Shown: piece by piece, positions 1 to 10,015 of the stretch
How positions within the stretch are numbered: the first letter of the stretch is position 1
Layout: every line of letters starts with the position of its first letter
Assembly: GCF_000350225.1 (NCBI RefSeq)
Contig: NW_005179209.1
Span: forward strand, 24,945-88,944
Length of the DNA: 64,000 bases
Direction of reading: 5' to 3'
Origin: Chondrus crispus
Taxonomy: Eukaryota > Rhodophyta > Florideophyceae > Gigartinales > Gigartinaceae
Program-made: the position numbers and the translations under genes
Notes under the pieces: generated by a model
Database searches by the model: none
Seen by the model: only the letters and a program-made list of their open reading frames with translations
Told to the model about the DNA's origin: nothing

Positions 1-125
1 ACAAGCCCGCAAAGTGCAATACCGCCACCAGCACACGTCCAGCCACCGCTCATCTCCCGAACACAGCGATGCAGGTCGCCGCATTCCCAACGGCAGGGTA
101 CTTGGTATGTACCCTGTACCCCGCA

Positions 126-171
126 CAATCTCCTTTTCTACTGCTGTACACAGCAGGAGAAAAGGAGATTG
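126..171. repeat. Near-perfect inverted repeat (hairpin)
   Basis: Two 21-base arms (outer bases CAATCTCCTTTTCT and its complement) flank a 4-base TACA centre, with one arm mismatch. It could be the fused ends of a tiny inverted-repeat element or an extruding palindrome; no coding role is visible. Confidence 0.75.
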
Positions 172-548
172 TCGCTAGAGCCGAGGAGCGGATACGCTTC
201 GTCCCGAGAATTGCGTCCCGAAAAGGTTCAGTACTGTACGCGTTTTCATAGGACCATTTGTACGGTGACCTCAATTCATGTCTTCTCTTACAGTTTCACT
301 GCAAGCATGAGATGCCGGTGGTACAGTATCATGAGATGCCGGTGGTAAACCTGAACAGAGGCCCTCGCGGCATCCGTTGGCAGACACAATCATCCGTGCC
401 ACACACTGTCCAATGTTTCTAAAGCCTGTGTCCTGGCTGTAACCTAAAGCAGGGTGGCCCATTTGTGATTTTTCGAGCTTTCTCTCTTGGACCTGCAATC
501 AAGATTCTGGTCTCGACGTCATGATCATGTGGAAGGCTTGAGACAATC

Positions 549-608
549 TCGAAAGGCGGCATGGGCAGTCGAAAGGCGACATGGCCTGTCGAAAGGCGGC
601 ATGGACAG
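549..608 (+). repeat. Three-copy 20-bp tandem repeat
   Basis: Three adjacent 20-base units begin TCGAAAGGCGGCATGG or a one- to three-base variant. This is a short minisatellite with no evident function. Confidence 0.8.
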
Positions 609-668
609 CAGACGAACAAGTCAACAGAATCACTTGGCGCCTACGCGCCGACCACCTGACGTAACTGT

Positions 669-710
669 AGTGTACAGTGAACCCTCCCGATAAGGATCAT
701 TCTCCATATG
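669..710 (+). repeat. 42-bp direct repeat, left copy, flanking the copia element
   Basis: These 42 bases are identical to 6300-6341 immediately after the 3' LTR. They contain the start of the pogo-type end. They abut a copia 5' LTR lacking its first 38 bases. See the copia entry and findings. Confidence 0.9.
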
Positions 711-1127
711 CAGAGCATGGCAGGATTGAATGGGATAGTTGTAGTTGGATGCATGAGGTACGAATTGATTAATCGAGGCAAGGGGCGCAAAGGACCAAAG
801 GGTGCAAAGCAATCCCCATGCATGGGGTTTTAATTCACGTCTACGAGCTGTAGCGAAAAGCCGACAATTGCATTGTCGACCATTGTAAGCGAGAATGGTA
901 ATTGAATGCAGGAGCGACATGCTGTTCTCCTAGATAGTGAGGTATATGGAGCGATAGAGACACCGGAAGCACCGGAGGGAAGGAAGCAGGGGAGAGAGCA
1001 GAGGTGAAGAGCAAATACAGTGCAGAGAGTAGCATACTCGGGCTTTTGTGCCTTCCGTACTCGCCACCAAGGACAGAACTGCTCCTACACTGCGCGCGAC
1101 ACCAGCATGCCTGAGCTGGTTCCCACA
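711..1127 (+). repeat. Copia 5' LTR, missing its first 38 bp
   Basis: Identical to 5883-6299. The TG-containing first 38 bases present in the 3' LTR (5845-5882) are absent and the 42-bp flanking repeat abuts instead. Confidence 0.85.
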
Positions 1128-2363
1128 GTTATGGGCCCAGGAGCAGGTTCTGCTCCAAACAGCCTATATGACCCGCCAAAACTTCATGCAAAAACCGACA
1201 AGTTCATGTGGCGTCAAGCCGTGCGTATTTGGGCACAGAAAATACGGTCGTTCGCAAAAGGCGGAGACAACAAAGCCAAGGGTATTGCGAACAGTCTAGG
1301 GATTACACTGTACTCAGCCATGGACTACTCATTCATCCAAGTTATCGATAGCGCCATTACAGCTGGTGAGCTCAAGCTCGTTTCGGACGACGATGAAGAT
1401 AATGATGCTGTTGATCAGAAAGCTGTTATCGAAAAAATCATCCAGCTAGTCGCAAAGGATTCTGTTACAGATGGAGTGCGTAGACTGGTAAAGATGAGCC
1501 AGAACATTCATTCATGCAAAAGACAGGAGAATGAGACGTATGATTCATTTGCAGAGCGCTTTCGTGGTGTTGCTCAGACGTATCTTAATCACTGCCATGC
1601 CGGTGATACATCTCAAGATAGCCAAAATTTTGCGATGCTCCTCCTCGAGAACGCCAACTTACCATCTTCCACCTTCAATAACATTGTCAGTATCCTTATC
1701 GCGGATGCAAAAGATAAGAGTTGGTCGACCGTCAAGTACTTCAAAATTACAAAGGAAAAGTTTGCAGCAATTGAGAATAGTTTTGAGAATGCCATCGACA
1801 TGTGGAAAAAATCCCTCACGGATCAAGTTTCCAACGAACAGCAAGCTGTTGCCTCTCAAAAGGTCCAGGAATTATGGGATGCGCACAAACTCAATATCAC
1901 AACCGCAAAGACGAACAAATTTCGCTATGATACAGAGGAAAGGGCCCCATATGCTATATGCTTGAATGATGCAGTAGCCGCTTTGAAAGATGTGAAGTCT
2001 CAGGACATCACGCAAGACCAAAATCTGAAACCACCATCACACACACCTGCCGCCTCAGCCTATAACAACGCTGGCCGCCATGACGGAGGACGTTCCGGCA
2101 CGATGATGACGAAGCGCCACTCCTATAAAGGTCGCAATGTCAGTATGACGTACGAGCCATCCAGTCCGAGATTTAAGTTCAAAGCACGAATCCCCGCCAA
2201 TACAGGTCCCAAAAGCAATACGCGATGCGTAGACTGCGGTGAACTCGGCCACTGGAAAAATGACCCCGAATGCAAGACCCGCAGAGACCCTAAGCGTATG
2301 CGATTCGATACGGACAGAGTGAATAATGACGCTTTTAAACCTAGCAGTCAATATTTTCAGTAA
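1107..2363 (+). CDS. gag: Copia Gag polyprotein
   Basis: Structural protein of the copia element, expected to form the cytoplasmic virus-like particle. The frame is open from upstream. The first ATG in it is at 1107, just inside the LTR, and a second at 1131 lies just past the LTR, so the true start is uncertain. Near the C-terminus is a CCHC zinc knuckle (residues CVDC...H...C, spacing C-x2-C-x4-H-x6-C), a nucleic-acid-binding motif usual for copia Gag. The last 19 bases overlap the pol frame, which lies in the -1 frame, so Gag-Pol is probably made by frameshifting. No stops interrupt it. Confidence 0.85.
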   Translation: MPELVPTVMGPGAGSAPNSLYDPPKLHAKTDKFMWRQAVRIWAQKIRSFAKGGDNKAKGIANSLGITLYSAMDYSFIQVIDSAITAGELKLVSDDDEDNDAVDQKAVIEKIIQLVAKDSVTDGVRRLVKMSQNIHSCKRQENETYDSFAERFRGVAQTYLNHCHAGDTSQDSQNFAMLLLENANLPSSTFNNIVSILIADAKDKSWSTVKYFKITKEKFAAIENSFENAIDMWKKSLTDQVSNEQQAVASQKVQELWDAHKLNITTAKTNKFRYDTEERAPYAICLNDAVAALKDVKSQDITQDQNLKPPSHTPAASAYNNAGRHDGGRSGTMMTKRHSYKGRNVSMTYEPSSPRFKFKARIPANTGPKSNTRCVDCGELGHWKNDPECKTRRDPKRMRFDTDRVNNDAFKPSSQYFQ

Positions 2364-5300
2364 AGGGGTTAGCGAAGCTCCGCGCTGACCCCAATCCGAT
2401 TCTAGATGAAGGAGCCCCGACCTCATGGGGTGGCATTGACGATGCTACCTACCTCTGCGATACTCTTGGAAAAAGACTCAATCTCGATCCCCCACTTAGC
2501 AATCAGTCCCTTGGCTGGGGCAACGAGTGCATCAACGCCAAGCCAATCGTAGCTTCTTGGATACTTACTGTGATGGACACACGTAACAATCCGACGTCCT
2601 TCACATTTCATCTGGTAGAAGGCAGCTCCCCGCTACTTATCGGTCTGGATGTGAAGGAATTTACCAATACTCTCAATCTTCTTAACGAGAAGTGCATCAT
2701 AATCAAGCGTCCTTCCGATGTAAGCCAGCGTTGTTTCAACACCTACATATCCCCAGAGGTGAGACGTGGCAATGCGGATAGACGGCTCCGCATAGCTGTC
2801 GCTATGCAGGCAAACGCCAACGTGAAGTCGCTCATGTCAAACCTGCAGCTAAATTCCCAACGCTCCCCACTGCTGTTCTCCAAGCAGATTCATCGCTTCA
2901 CACACGCACGACCACTTGAGGTCAAAGCGATATGCGCAAAAGCAGGTATATTAACTGAGACGCTTGATAAGGCGATTGACAAGGTTGACAAAGCCTGCGA
3001 GGTCTGCGTCCGAAATGGCCGCACACTCCCATCTAAGAAGATATCACTCACACACGTTAATGAGGCATTCAACCAAGAGATCCAAGTAGACTTTACATAC
3101 TGTGAAGTGCGCAAGAAAAGACGCATTCTTTTCGTCATCACCGATACGGGCACGGGCTACACCGAAACAGCGATAGTCCAAAACAAAGACATGGACACAA
3201 TTGTGAAGCAACTCGAAGTCGTTTGGATATGCGTACACGGTGCACCTCGAAACTTCTCTGCTGACGATGAGTACAATCGCAGGAAACTCATTAACTTCTT
3301 GCGTGTGCATGACATTAATTTCAAACCACGGCCAGCACGCCGCCATAACAAAATCGGAATAGTTGAGCGCAAGAACGGGACCTTGAAGGACATCATTCGT
3401 AAATTAGACACCGATATCACCACGGCACAGCACGACACAATTGTTGCTCGAGCAACGTTCCTGTCTAACATGTTCTCAGGTTCACGACTAATGAGCTCGT
3501 TTGAGCTAGCACGGGGATACAGCCCTTCATTACTCGGGCTCCCAAGAACAGATGTCACACAAGAGCTTCTAGAGGCGCACACGGCACAGGTCGCCACCAG
3601 AGCACTACAGAGACTTCTCCATTCTCGTGCACCAGATTCGCCAACACCCGAGATGTTCACCCTTAACGACGACGTATGGGTATTCTACAAAACGACAAAA
3701 CAGAACGAGAAAGTGGAGTGGGTCAAGGCCAAGGTCGTCAAAGCGGAACCGCACCACCTCATTGCCCGTAGATCCCAACGCGGTCCGCCTATGCGTGTTG
3801 CATACGAAGACGTGCGTATCGCGCCTCAAGGACAACTAGCCCAGGAGCTCATGTCATGCTCCGTCGAACATGAACTCGGATATGACGGTCCGACGGATGG
3901 GGGGGTGAGTAACATACCGGAGGCAGGCGTTCATCCGTCTACCCCAAGCCTGATGGGATCTGCATCCGGAAATAAGCCCAAGGGGGCAAAAGATGACATT
4001 GGCCGATATGCGGAAACCGTTCACGACGAAGCCCCAGACGGCCCCAAAGTCTTACAGTCAGACAAGGCACGCGTCCTTGACCAGATCCATGACGTCGTAG
4101 GATCCCAGCAAGTGAGCAGTAGCAAGCTTGCCTTCGCGCCCCCGTGGATCATACATCAGGCTTTCGACAAGGAGCACGAAGAAAATTGGTCAGATGCGTA
4201 CGAGCTCCTGCTAGAAAACAACGTCTCACGCCGTGCTAATATTATCACCTCACATGTCGTGTACAAAATTAAGACTGATGAACACGGAGACCGTACACTC
4301 AAAGCGCGTATCGTGCCGCATGGAAACAGAGATATAGAGAAGAACGACATTCGCAAAGATTCTGCAACTGCCCAATTGTGCGTAATAAGGTTACTCCTCT
4401 CAATCGCTACGTTTCTGGGGTTTCGACTTGGCTTTGCGGACATAAAAGGTGCCTATCTGCAGAGCGGTCCAATCCAACGGGACATATACGTACGACCACC
4501 GAGGGAATGGCAGGGATCTCGAGGGACACTGTGGAGACTGACCAAGCTCCCGTACGGCATTGTCGAGGCGGGAAGACAGTGGCAAAAAACGATAGAGCTA
4601 TGGATGCTGACGGAAGGCGGGCTTGAGACGGTGTTTGGCCTCAGCCAGCTCTTCGTGCAACGTGACACACTCGGAAAGATCATGCTGATGGTGGCAAAAG
4701 TCACAGATGACTTTCTCATAGGAGGACTACCTCCGGACATTACACGTTTCATTCGCAAAATGAAGGACAAGTTCCAGGTTGGTAAAACAGTGATCGACCA
4801 GAGTTTCTTCTTCGATGGATGCGAAGTAAATCAAGATGACACAGGTAATATCACAATGACTATGAACCGGTATGTAAACAGGCTAAAAGCTATACCACTG
4901 TCAAAGCAAAGGCGCAGACAAATCCACGAACCAGTGTCTGAAATGGAGAAGAAACAATACCGTAGTCTCGCTGGAACTCTCCTGTACTTAGGAAACGGAG
5001 TTTTGCCACAGGCCTCGTATGTGACTTCAGTACTGCAACAGCAGATATCAGCCCTCAAAATACGCCACCTTGTTGATGCAAATGACATGGTTGCTGAGAT
5101 TCTACAACTCGAACCTTCCCTCAAGTTCTTGAAACCCGAAAACGTTAAAAATGTCATCATAAGCAGCTTCTCTGATGCGTCTCACCCTAGAGACAAAGAT
5201 TACGGACAGAGCGGAATACTCTGCGGCATAAGAATTGAACAGTTAAAAAAGGACAACCATGACATATTCCACATGGTGGATTGGTCAAGTCACAGACAAA

Positions 5301-5698
5301 AGAGGGTTAGCTACTCATCCTATGGCGCCGAGATTCTGGCTTGTGCAAGTGCCGATGATCGCGGGTTCTACCTCAAGGAGGCACTCAACTCCATATTCCC
5401 AAAACGTCCTACACGTCACGAGCTCTCCATAGATTCTAAAGCTCTGAAAGACACGGTCACAACTCTGCACGAAAGTACCGAATACCGCTTGAGGCAAACA
5501 GTTCAACGCATAAGAAACAGCTTCGAGTCCGGCGAGCTCGACGTACTCCGCTGGATACCAGGAACAGAGAACGTCTCTGATGCGCTAACAAAAAGAAACC
5601 TCAAGCTTTACAAAAAGCTCAACGATATGTGCGCCACTGGCAGGCTAACCCCCGATCTCTCCTTGGGATATGCTGTGGACAGCGCTACCTGGAAGTAA
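2345..5698 (+). CDS. pol: Copia Pol polyprotein (protease, integrase, RT, RNase H)
   Basis: The frame opens at 2345 inside gag and has no early ATG, pointing to -1 frameshift expression. The protease motif is LDEGAP near 2402, with catalytic Asp but Glu where Thr or Ser is normal. The integrase has an HHCC-type region (His pair near 2890, Cys pair near 2998), then acidic catalytic residues in QVDF, SADDEY and GIVERKN. The reverse transcriptase has FADIKGAYLQ and LPYGIVEA, and a catalytic box VTDDF instead of the usual YVDD. RNase H follows with SDASHP, YGAEI and IDSK, ending near DALTKR. The full-length open frame and identical LTRs suggest recent activity. The order integrase before RT fixes it as copia, not gypsy. 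Confidence 0.92.
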   Translation, partial: QSIFSVKGLAKLRADPNPILDEGAPTSWGGIDDATYLCDTLGKRLNLDPPLSNQSLGWGNECINAKPIVASWILTVMDTRNNPTSFTFHLVEGSSPLLIGLDVKEFTNTLNLLNEKCIIIKRPSDVSQRCFNTYISPEVRRGNADRRLRIAVAMQANANVKSLMSNLQLNSQRSPLLFSKQIHRFTHARPLEVKAICAKAGILTETLDKAIDKVDKACEVCVRNGRTLPSKKISLTHVNEAFNQEIQVDFTYCEVRKKRRILFVITDTGTGYTETAIVQNKDMDTIVKQLEVVWICVHGAPRNFSADDEYNRRKLINFLRVHDINFKPRPARRHNKIGIVERKNGTLKDIIRKLDTDITTAQHDTIVARATFLSNMFSGSRLMSSFELARGYSPSLLGLPRTDVTQELLEAHTAQVATRALQRLLHSRAPDSPTPEMFTLNDDVWVFYKTTKQNEKVEWVKAKVVKAEPHHLIARRSQRGPPMRVAYEDVRIAPQGQLAQELMSCSVEHELGYDGPTDGGVSNIPEAGVHPSTPSLMGSASGNKPKGAKDDIGRYAETVHDEAPDGPKVLQSDKARVLDQIHDVVGSQQVSSSKLAFAPPWIIHQAFDKEHEENWSDAYELLLENNVSRRANIITSHVVYKIKTDEHGDRTLKARIVPHGNRDIEKNDIRKDSATAQLCVIRLLLSIATFLGFRLGFADIKGAYLQSGPIQRDIYVRPPREWQGSRGTLWRLTKLPYGIVEAGRQWQKTIELWMLTEGGLETVFGLSQLFVQRDTLGKIMLMVAKVTDDFLIGGLPPDITRFIRKMKDKFQVGKTVIDQSFFFDGCEVNQDDTGNITMTMNRYVNRLKAIPLSKQRRRQIHEPVSEMEKKQYRSLAGTLLYLGNGVLPQASYVTSVLQQQISALKIRHLVDANDMVAEILQLEPSLKFLKPENVKNVIISSFSDASHPRDKDYGQSGILCGIRIEQLKKDNHDIFHMVDWSSHRQKRVSYSSYGAEILACASADDRGFYLKEALNSIFPKRPTRHELSIDSKALKDTVTTLHESTEYRLRQTVQRIRNSFESGELDVLRWIPGTENVSDALTKRNLKLYKKLNDMCATGRLTPDLSLGYAVDSATWK

Positions 5699-5844
5699 AA
5701 GGGACTTGCACGAATTGAACGAGTACCTGAGAACCAAGCCGGAGTTTCGAAATTGTTCAATGCAAATGGGGGGTGCGAAGATCGAGGTTGGCAGGGTGAG
5801 TCGACAGCGATCGAAAACAGCAGATCGCAGTCGACTGGGGGGGG

Positions 5845-6299
5845 TGTGTCAATTTGTGCAACGTGTACAGGTTTGCAGCATACAGAGCATGGCAGGATTG
5901 AATGGGATAGTTGTAGTTGGATGCATGAGGTACGAATTGATTAATCGAGGCAAGGGGCGCAAAGGACCAAAGGGTGCAAAGCAATCCCCATGCATGGGGT
6001 TTTAATTCACGTCTACGAGCTGTAGCGAAAAGCCGACAATTGCATTGTCGACCATTGTAAGCGAGAATGGTAATTGAATGCAGGAGCGACATGCTGTTCT
6101 CCTAGATAGTGAGGTATATGGAGCGATAGAGACACCGGAAGCACCGGAGGGAAGGAAGCAGGGGAGAGAGCAGAGGTGAAGAGCAAATACAGTGCAGAGA
6201 GTAGCATACTCGGGCTTTTGTGCCTTCCGTACTCGCCACCAAGGACAGAACTGCTCCTACACTGCGCGCGACACCAGCATGCCTGAGCTGGTTCCCACA
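5845..6299 (+). repeat. Copia 3' LTR, complete
   Basis: It starts TG directly after a G8 polypurine tract and ends CA. The last 417 bases match the 5' LTR exactly. Confidence 0.85.
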
Positions 6300-6341
6300 A
6301 GTGTACAGTGAACCCTCCCGATAAGGATCATTCTCCATATG
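6300..6341 (+). repeat. 42-bp direct repeat, right copy, flanking the copia element
   Basis: Exact copy of 669-710, directly after the CCCACA end of the 3' LTR. A target duplication this long is far from the 5 bp usual for Ty1/copia integration. Confidence 0.9.
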
Positions 6342-6747
6342 GATATCCTCCGTAAACGGATAAAAAGTCGAGCGACGGACTCCGTAGCTTACAAATGTTT
6401 ACCAAAAAACAATGTCTGTGGAATATTCCTCAATTGGATATCGGGTTCAATGTGAAATAAGCATATCATACAGACCCCTCCTACTTAAAACGTATTTTAT
6501 GGTTACTTTTGAGCGGCCAAGGCACAAATTACCCCATAACCGTTCATTCTTGATCAATCCGTTCACAATCTGCTCAATAAATTCCAATCTCCGTCTGAGG
6601 CTTCGCAATTATCATCATTCTCGACAAAAACATCTTTCTAGCATATACTCCTGTTGGTCCTCCCCCAATAAATCTCCTCTGATCGCAAACATTGCGTGTT
6701 GTCAGCACCGTAGCCATCTGCCCCCGTCAAGCGACAATCGTCGATGA

Positions 6748-7092
6748 AGCGCTCTGAGCTTTAACCTCGCCCAAAAGCAACAAATATGTGCAGAGTTCCA
6801 ACGGCGCAAAAAGAGCAAGGAGCAGACGTCACAAAGCGCCCTTGCGAGGTGGGCCTCAGTACAGTTTTCCCTTTCTAAACCTCCTGCTCAAGCTGTCATG
6901 TCCCGCATCATCAACGGAAAGTATGGTTTTCGTCCCGATATCTCTACAAAAAAGTTCAAGCGCTCCGCGTCAGTTACCAGCCCATATCTCGAACGCGCAG
7001 TCGCAACTTGGGTCTCTGCCCAATTTGCAAGTAGGGTAAACATCACAGGTCATCCTATAACTACGCAAGCAGAGCGCATTCAATACATTTAG
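6748..7092 (+). pseudogene. CENP-B-like tandem helix-turn-helix fragment of a pogo transposase
   Basis: An open frame after a stop at 6745-6747 encodes two blocks in the order seen in pogo/Tigger transposases and CENP-B. The first is a psq-type helix-turn-helix (residues like LAQKQQICAEF, then QSALARWASVQF, then SRIINGKYG). The second is a CENPB-type helix-turn-helix (YLERAVATWVSAQF, then ITGHPITTQAERI). The frame stops just after the second block, so the DDE domain is missing. The first in-frame ATG is at 6898, inside the first block, so the fragment may not be translated. The TIR pair around it supports the same family. It may be a decayed transposase or a DNA-binding-only derivative. Confidence 0.6.
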
Positions 7093-7234
7093 AGATACAT
7101 TTTTTAAGTAAAGCACAGACATTCTGAGAGATGCACCGTGACACCGTTATGATACGGTCTCCGGATGTGAATATCCTCCGCAAATGGATACGGATTACGT
7201 CCACCGAGCGTATCCATATCGAGAGGGTTCACTG

Positions 7235-7586
7235 TAACCGTTACCCGCGTGCAGAATCCTGAACTACAACGGCAGCTGTGCATAGAGGTATGCTCTGCCA
7301 TGTATCATATGTATCATCTCTACCTTCGGAGGTAGTAGAACGGGCCTCCAGTGTAAATTGATATAATAAGGGTGGTGGTGGGCAAGAACGTGCTCTGTTA
7401 AGACCGGCCCTTTACGAACTGATCCCTCTACTGTACTACATTGTACAAGGGTACAGTGGGATACACGCAATAGTGCCACCCCTTGCTACATGCCCGAGGG
7501 TGGCACTATTCAGTACTGGCACTACTAGCGGAGAGTGAAACGGAGGAAATATACACCCCTCTAATGCTTACCTAGATACGTTTTAG
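7235..7586. other. Gene-free stretch with a dispersed repeat
   Basis: About 7370-7500 matches, in opposite orientation, 23750-23930. Shared words include TTTACGAACTGATCCC and CAAGGGTAC. No gene is seen. Confidence 0.6.
7370..7500 (+). repeat. Dispersed repeat, copy 1
   Basis: Homologous to the reverse complement of about 23750-23930, sharing TTTACGAACTGATCCC, a CTAC.GT.CTACA.TGTA stretch and CAAGGGTAC. It is probably a small inverted-repeat element; boundaries are not resolved. Confidence 0.55.
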
Positions 7587-8408
7587 TCATAGATAATCGC
7601 CTAACACCGCTTGTCTCTCTTGTGATCTGCTTCCCTGAGCCCGTGCATTAAGAAATGCTTTCCTCGCGCGTCGTAACATAGAACTTGCTTCCTGTAAATT
7701 GCACTCATACGCCAATTTCTGTAGCCCCCGAAACAATTCCGTGAGCCTAACAGCAGTTGGCATCGGGCGACATTGTCGCGTGTCGGAACCACCATTATTG
7801 CAATCATTGTTTTCTAAGCCCGACTGAGCCAAGACAGATTTTGCAGACCATCCATCGCGTCGTTGACTATTCCTACAATTACATCCGACTTCTTCTCCAC
7901 CTCCTGCTCACCTTGAGATGTCTACAGTTGGTACTTTTTCTTCACAATAAGTCGCCAACGGATCATTCAGTGCAACAATAATTGATAGTTTCTGTAGAAT
8001 AGATACCGGTACGTGTGAGATTCGCAATTTCGACTTTCTGTTGAAGGGATAGACGTGTTCGCTTTTGCTTGGGGCGCGCGGATTGGGCTGGAGTTGTGTC
8101 ATTAGGGTTGGAATGACCCTTTGTCCCTTGAGGCTAAGGGTTGGGGGTGCTGAGTAAAAACGTTGGGGGGGAACTTCCCCACTTGAAGTGGATGGGATCT
8201 GAAGGCCATGAACGCATGAGTTTCGGGAACGACGTCCGAAACTAGAGTTGTACGCCGCCGAGGCGTGCCGCGGTTTAGCAGGGGTGCATCTTACACGTGG
8301 ACACGGGGATATGTTATGAGAAGACGTGACAAGAGCAGAGGTATGCTTCTGTCTACAGGCGACCCTCTCAATTAGTGCACCCTCGTGCCATGCGCATTCT
8401 TTGTGCAC
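7587..8408 (-). pseudogene. Possible accessory gene of a Harbinger element, one in-frame stop
   Basis: On the minus strand one frame runs from about 8408 to 7587, interrupted only by TGA at 7908-7910. The C-terminal part (roughly 7590-7740) is rich in Leu, Arg, Ala and Glu and could form a helix or coiled coil. I recognise no domain. It lies directly downstream of, and on the same strand as, the Harbinger-type transposase at 8717-10015. Two-gene Harbinger elements carry a transposase and a SANT/Myb-like partner, so this might be the partner; that is inference from position. No ATG start could be fixed. Confidence 0.3.
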
Positions 8409-8716
8409 TATCTTGAATGTGCTTTATCTAAGGGGCTCGCTAAAAAGTAGTTTACGTGGCAACGAAATGTTCCGTTACCAGCGTCTGCCGTCGCTGACGC
8501 TTCGTGTGTTCATTAGAGCTCGAATTCAGTAGCTTTGTAAATGTGAAAACACTAAGCAGTGTGCAGAGAACGGCGTTTGTAGGTGAAAGACTTTATTTTT
8601 TGCAATTGACGCAATCGTTGCGCAAACAGGAGCAAATTGCGCAAAAGAGCAAGCATAAAGAAAGAACAACGAGTTTGAGCACTGACACAGTAAGCAGTGG
8701 CGTACTTCGAAGCATA
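8409..8716. other. Gene-free stretch
   Basis: Between the possible accessory gene and the transposase. I see only short overlapping frames and no motif. Confidence 0.5.
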
Positions 8717-10015
8717 CTAAGTGTTAAGTATGTCCAGCATCGCCCCCGCGCCCATCTCTTCACCTCTTCCATCCGCACCCAGCGCCGAGGACATGCGTGC
8801 AGCACGTTTCGCGCGGTAGAGCTTCTGCGAAGCTTTACTCATTTCAGCTTTTTTGACGCCGATCTCAGTCAGTCGCCGTTTGTACTGCTTGGCGTGTAGA
8901 CCGTCGACATCCCTCAATGGGTGCCATTTGGCATGCAAATTTGTCAACGCAACGCACAATTTGAAAACGTGGTCGTAATGCTTCTCATCCCACCTCTATC
9001 TATTGGCCATTACAGCCCATAGCGTACAGAGCCGCCCGAAGTAGTTCTCTACAATAATGCGGTCAGAACTAATGTTTCGGTTTGTCCGCTGCTCTTCCGA
9101 ACTAAGCATTCTTCCCTTTGGCCTTTTCTTCGGACTTATTGCCCTAATGACATCTGCTGCGCCCTGATAACCTTTGTCCATCAAAACAGCCCAAAGCCCC
9201 TCATATTCCTCCGCCAACGGACCAACATCTGGAAAGTTTTCCATTTCCTCTCGGGTTTTTGCCAGTGCTGAACCATGCCACTGGACGTTGTCCCTGAAGA
9301 TTGTTAAGTCTGAAACAGAGCCTGGCTGATGTGGCGTTGCTCCAATTGCGATGCCGTTTGGCAATACCGATACCTCGGACTTGTACCCATACATTTTGTG
9401 CTTGTTACTGAAGTAGGTTTTGCTCTCTTCGTGATTTCCGGATGGCCTGTTGCATGCCTGGAAGGTGACATCCGTAGCATACAGTGCAAACTTGTAGTGC
9501 TTGAAGGTCTTCTTCTCATACAGAAGACGTTGCATGGTGTAACGCTTCTCATACTTGATCACCGCCAGATCATACAGTACATCCACAATCCTCTCGACAA
9601 ACCCTAGAATCATGCGCTCAAATGTTGGGCCTTTGACGCCGAACATCTTTCCATTAAAGTCCCAATTTCCACTGTGCTTCAGCGTGGAAAGTAACATAAA
9701 GAACACGTCTTTCGGTTGATGCTGGCATTTTCGACCCCGACCGCAATTCCAGTCCGTAGTGATTGCATCCTTGAGAATGTTCCAGATTGCGTTGAACTCT
9801 AGAAGAGAAAAGTTTGTCATTTCAAGAACAGCGCCGGCTCCCCCAGACGCAATGAAGGCGTCCATGACTGGCGAGTCTGAATCTTCGACATCGGAGTCAG
9901 TGTCAGTGGCTTGACTGTCTGGGAGAAATACAGCGAGATTTTCCTCACGCTCCGCCCGTTTCTCGGCGAGTATCTTCAGAACATTTCCAGCCTTCGTGGG
10001 GGTGACGTATTCCAT
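8717..10015 (-). pseudogene. PIF/Harbinger-type DDE transposase, one nonsense codon
   Basis: Cut-and-paste transposase of the DDE_Tnp_4 (PIF/Harbinger, IS5-like) group. It starts with ATG at 10015 in an ACCACCATGG context. The acidic triad is visible: Asp182 in YATDVTFQ, Asp280 in VLMDKGYQG and Glu323 in IIVENYFGRL. The frame is broken by a single TAG at 8996-8998, where the related copy at 38672-39871 reads through (KWRWGEG). The C-terminal part (HVFKLCVALTNL and on) continues in the same frame to 8717, making about 432 codons in all. The one stop sits after the catalytic residues, so a truncated product is possible. A TATA-like box and G-rich DNA lie upstream. Confidence 0.85.

Larger units (their letters stand above)
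1..668. other. Gene-free stretch left of the first transposon
   Basis: I see no convincing gene here; short frames overlap on both strands and none has recognisable motifs. It holds a near-perfect hairpin, a doubled 18-bp word (near 305 and 329) and a three-copy 20-bp tandem repeat, listed separately where useful. Confidence 0.5.
711..6299 (+). mobile_element. Ty1/copia LTR retrotransposon
   Basis: It has LTRs, a gag frame with a zinc knuckle, and a pol frame in the copia order protease, integrase, reverse transcriptase, RNase H. The LTRs are identical over 417 bases, so the insertion is young. The 3' LTR probably starts at 5845 (TGTGTC), right after the polypurine run of eight G at 5837-5844, and ends CCCACA at 6299 (455 bp). 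The 5' LTR lacks the first 38 of these bases. Gag and pol are both open and look intact. No obvious TGG-type primer site follows the 5' LTR; the bases after it are GTTATGGGCCC. Confidence 0.9.
675..7234 (+). mobile_element. pogo/Tigger-like DNA transposon remnant, split by a copia element
   Basis: The two ends are imperfect terminal inverted repeats: left CAGTGAACCCTCCCGATAAG (675 on) and, read on the opposite strand, right CAGTGAACCCTCTCGATATG (7210-7234). Each is preceded by TA, the target of Tc1/mariner/pogo elements. The CAGTG start followed by a CCTC.CGATA core is typical of pogo-type ends. Inside, 6748-7092 keeps a CENP-B-like DNA-binding frame, which independently supports pogo. Without the copia element (711-6299) and one copy of the 42-bp duplication, the remnant is about 0.93 kb. 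It lacks a DDE catalytic region, so it is a non-autonomous deletion derivative. The family call rests on ends plus the helix-turn-helix frame. Confidence 0.7.

Noticed and set aside
709-710. TG at 709-710 as the start of the copia 5' LTR
   Set aside because: The 3' LTR has TA at the matching place and begins with TG right after the G8 polypurine tract, 38 bp earlier. The TG at 709-710 belongs to the 42-bp target repeat.
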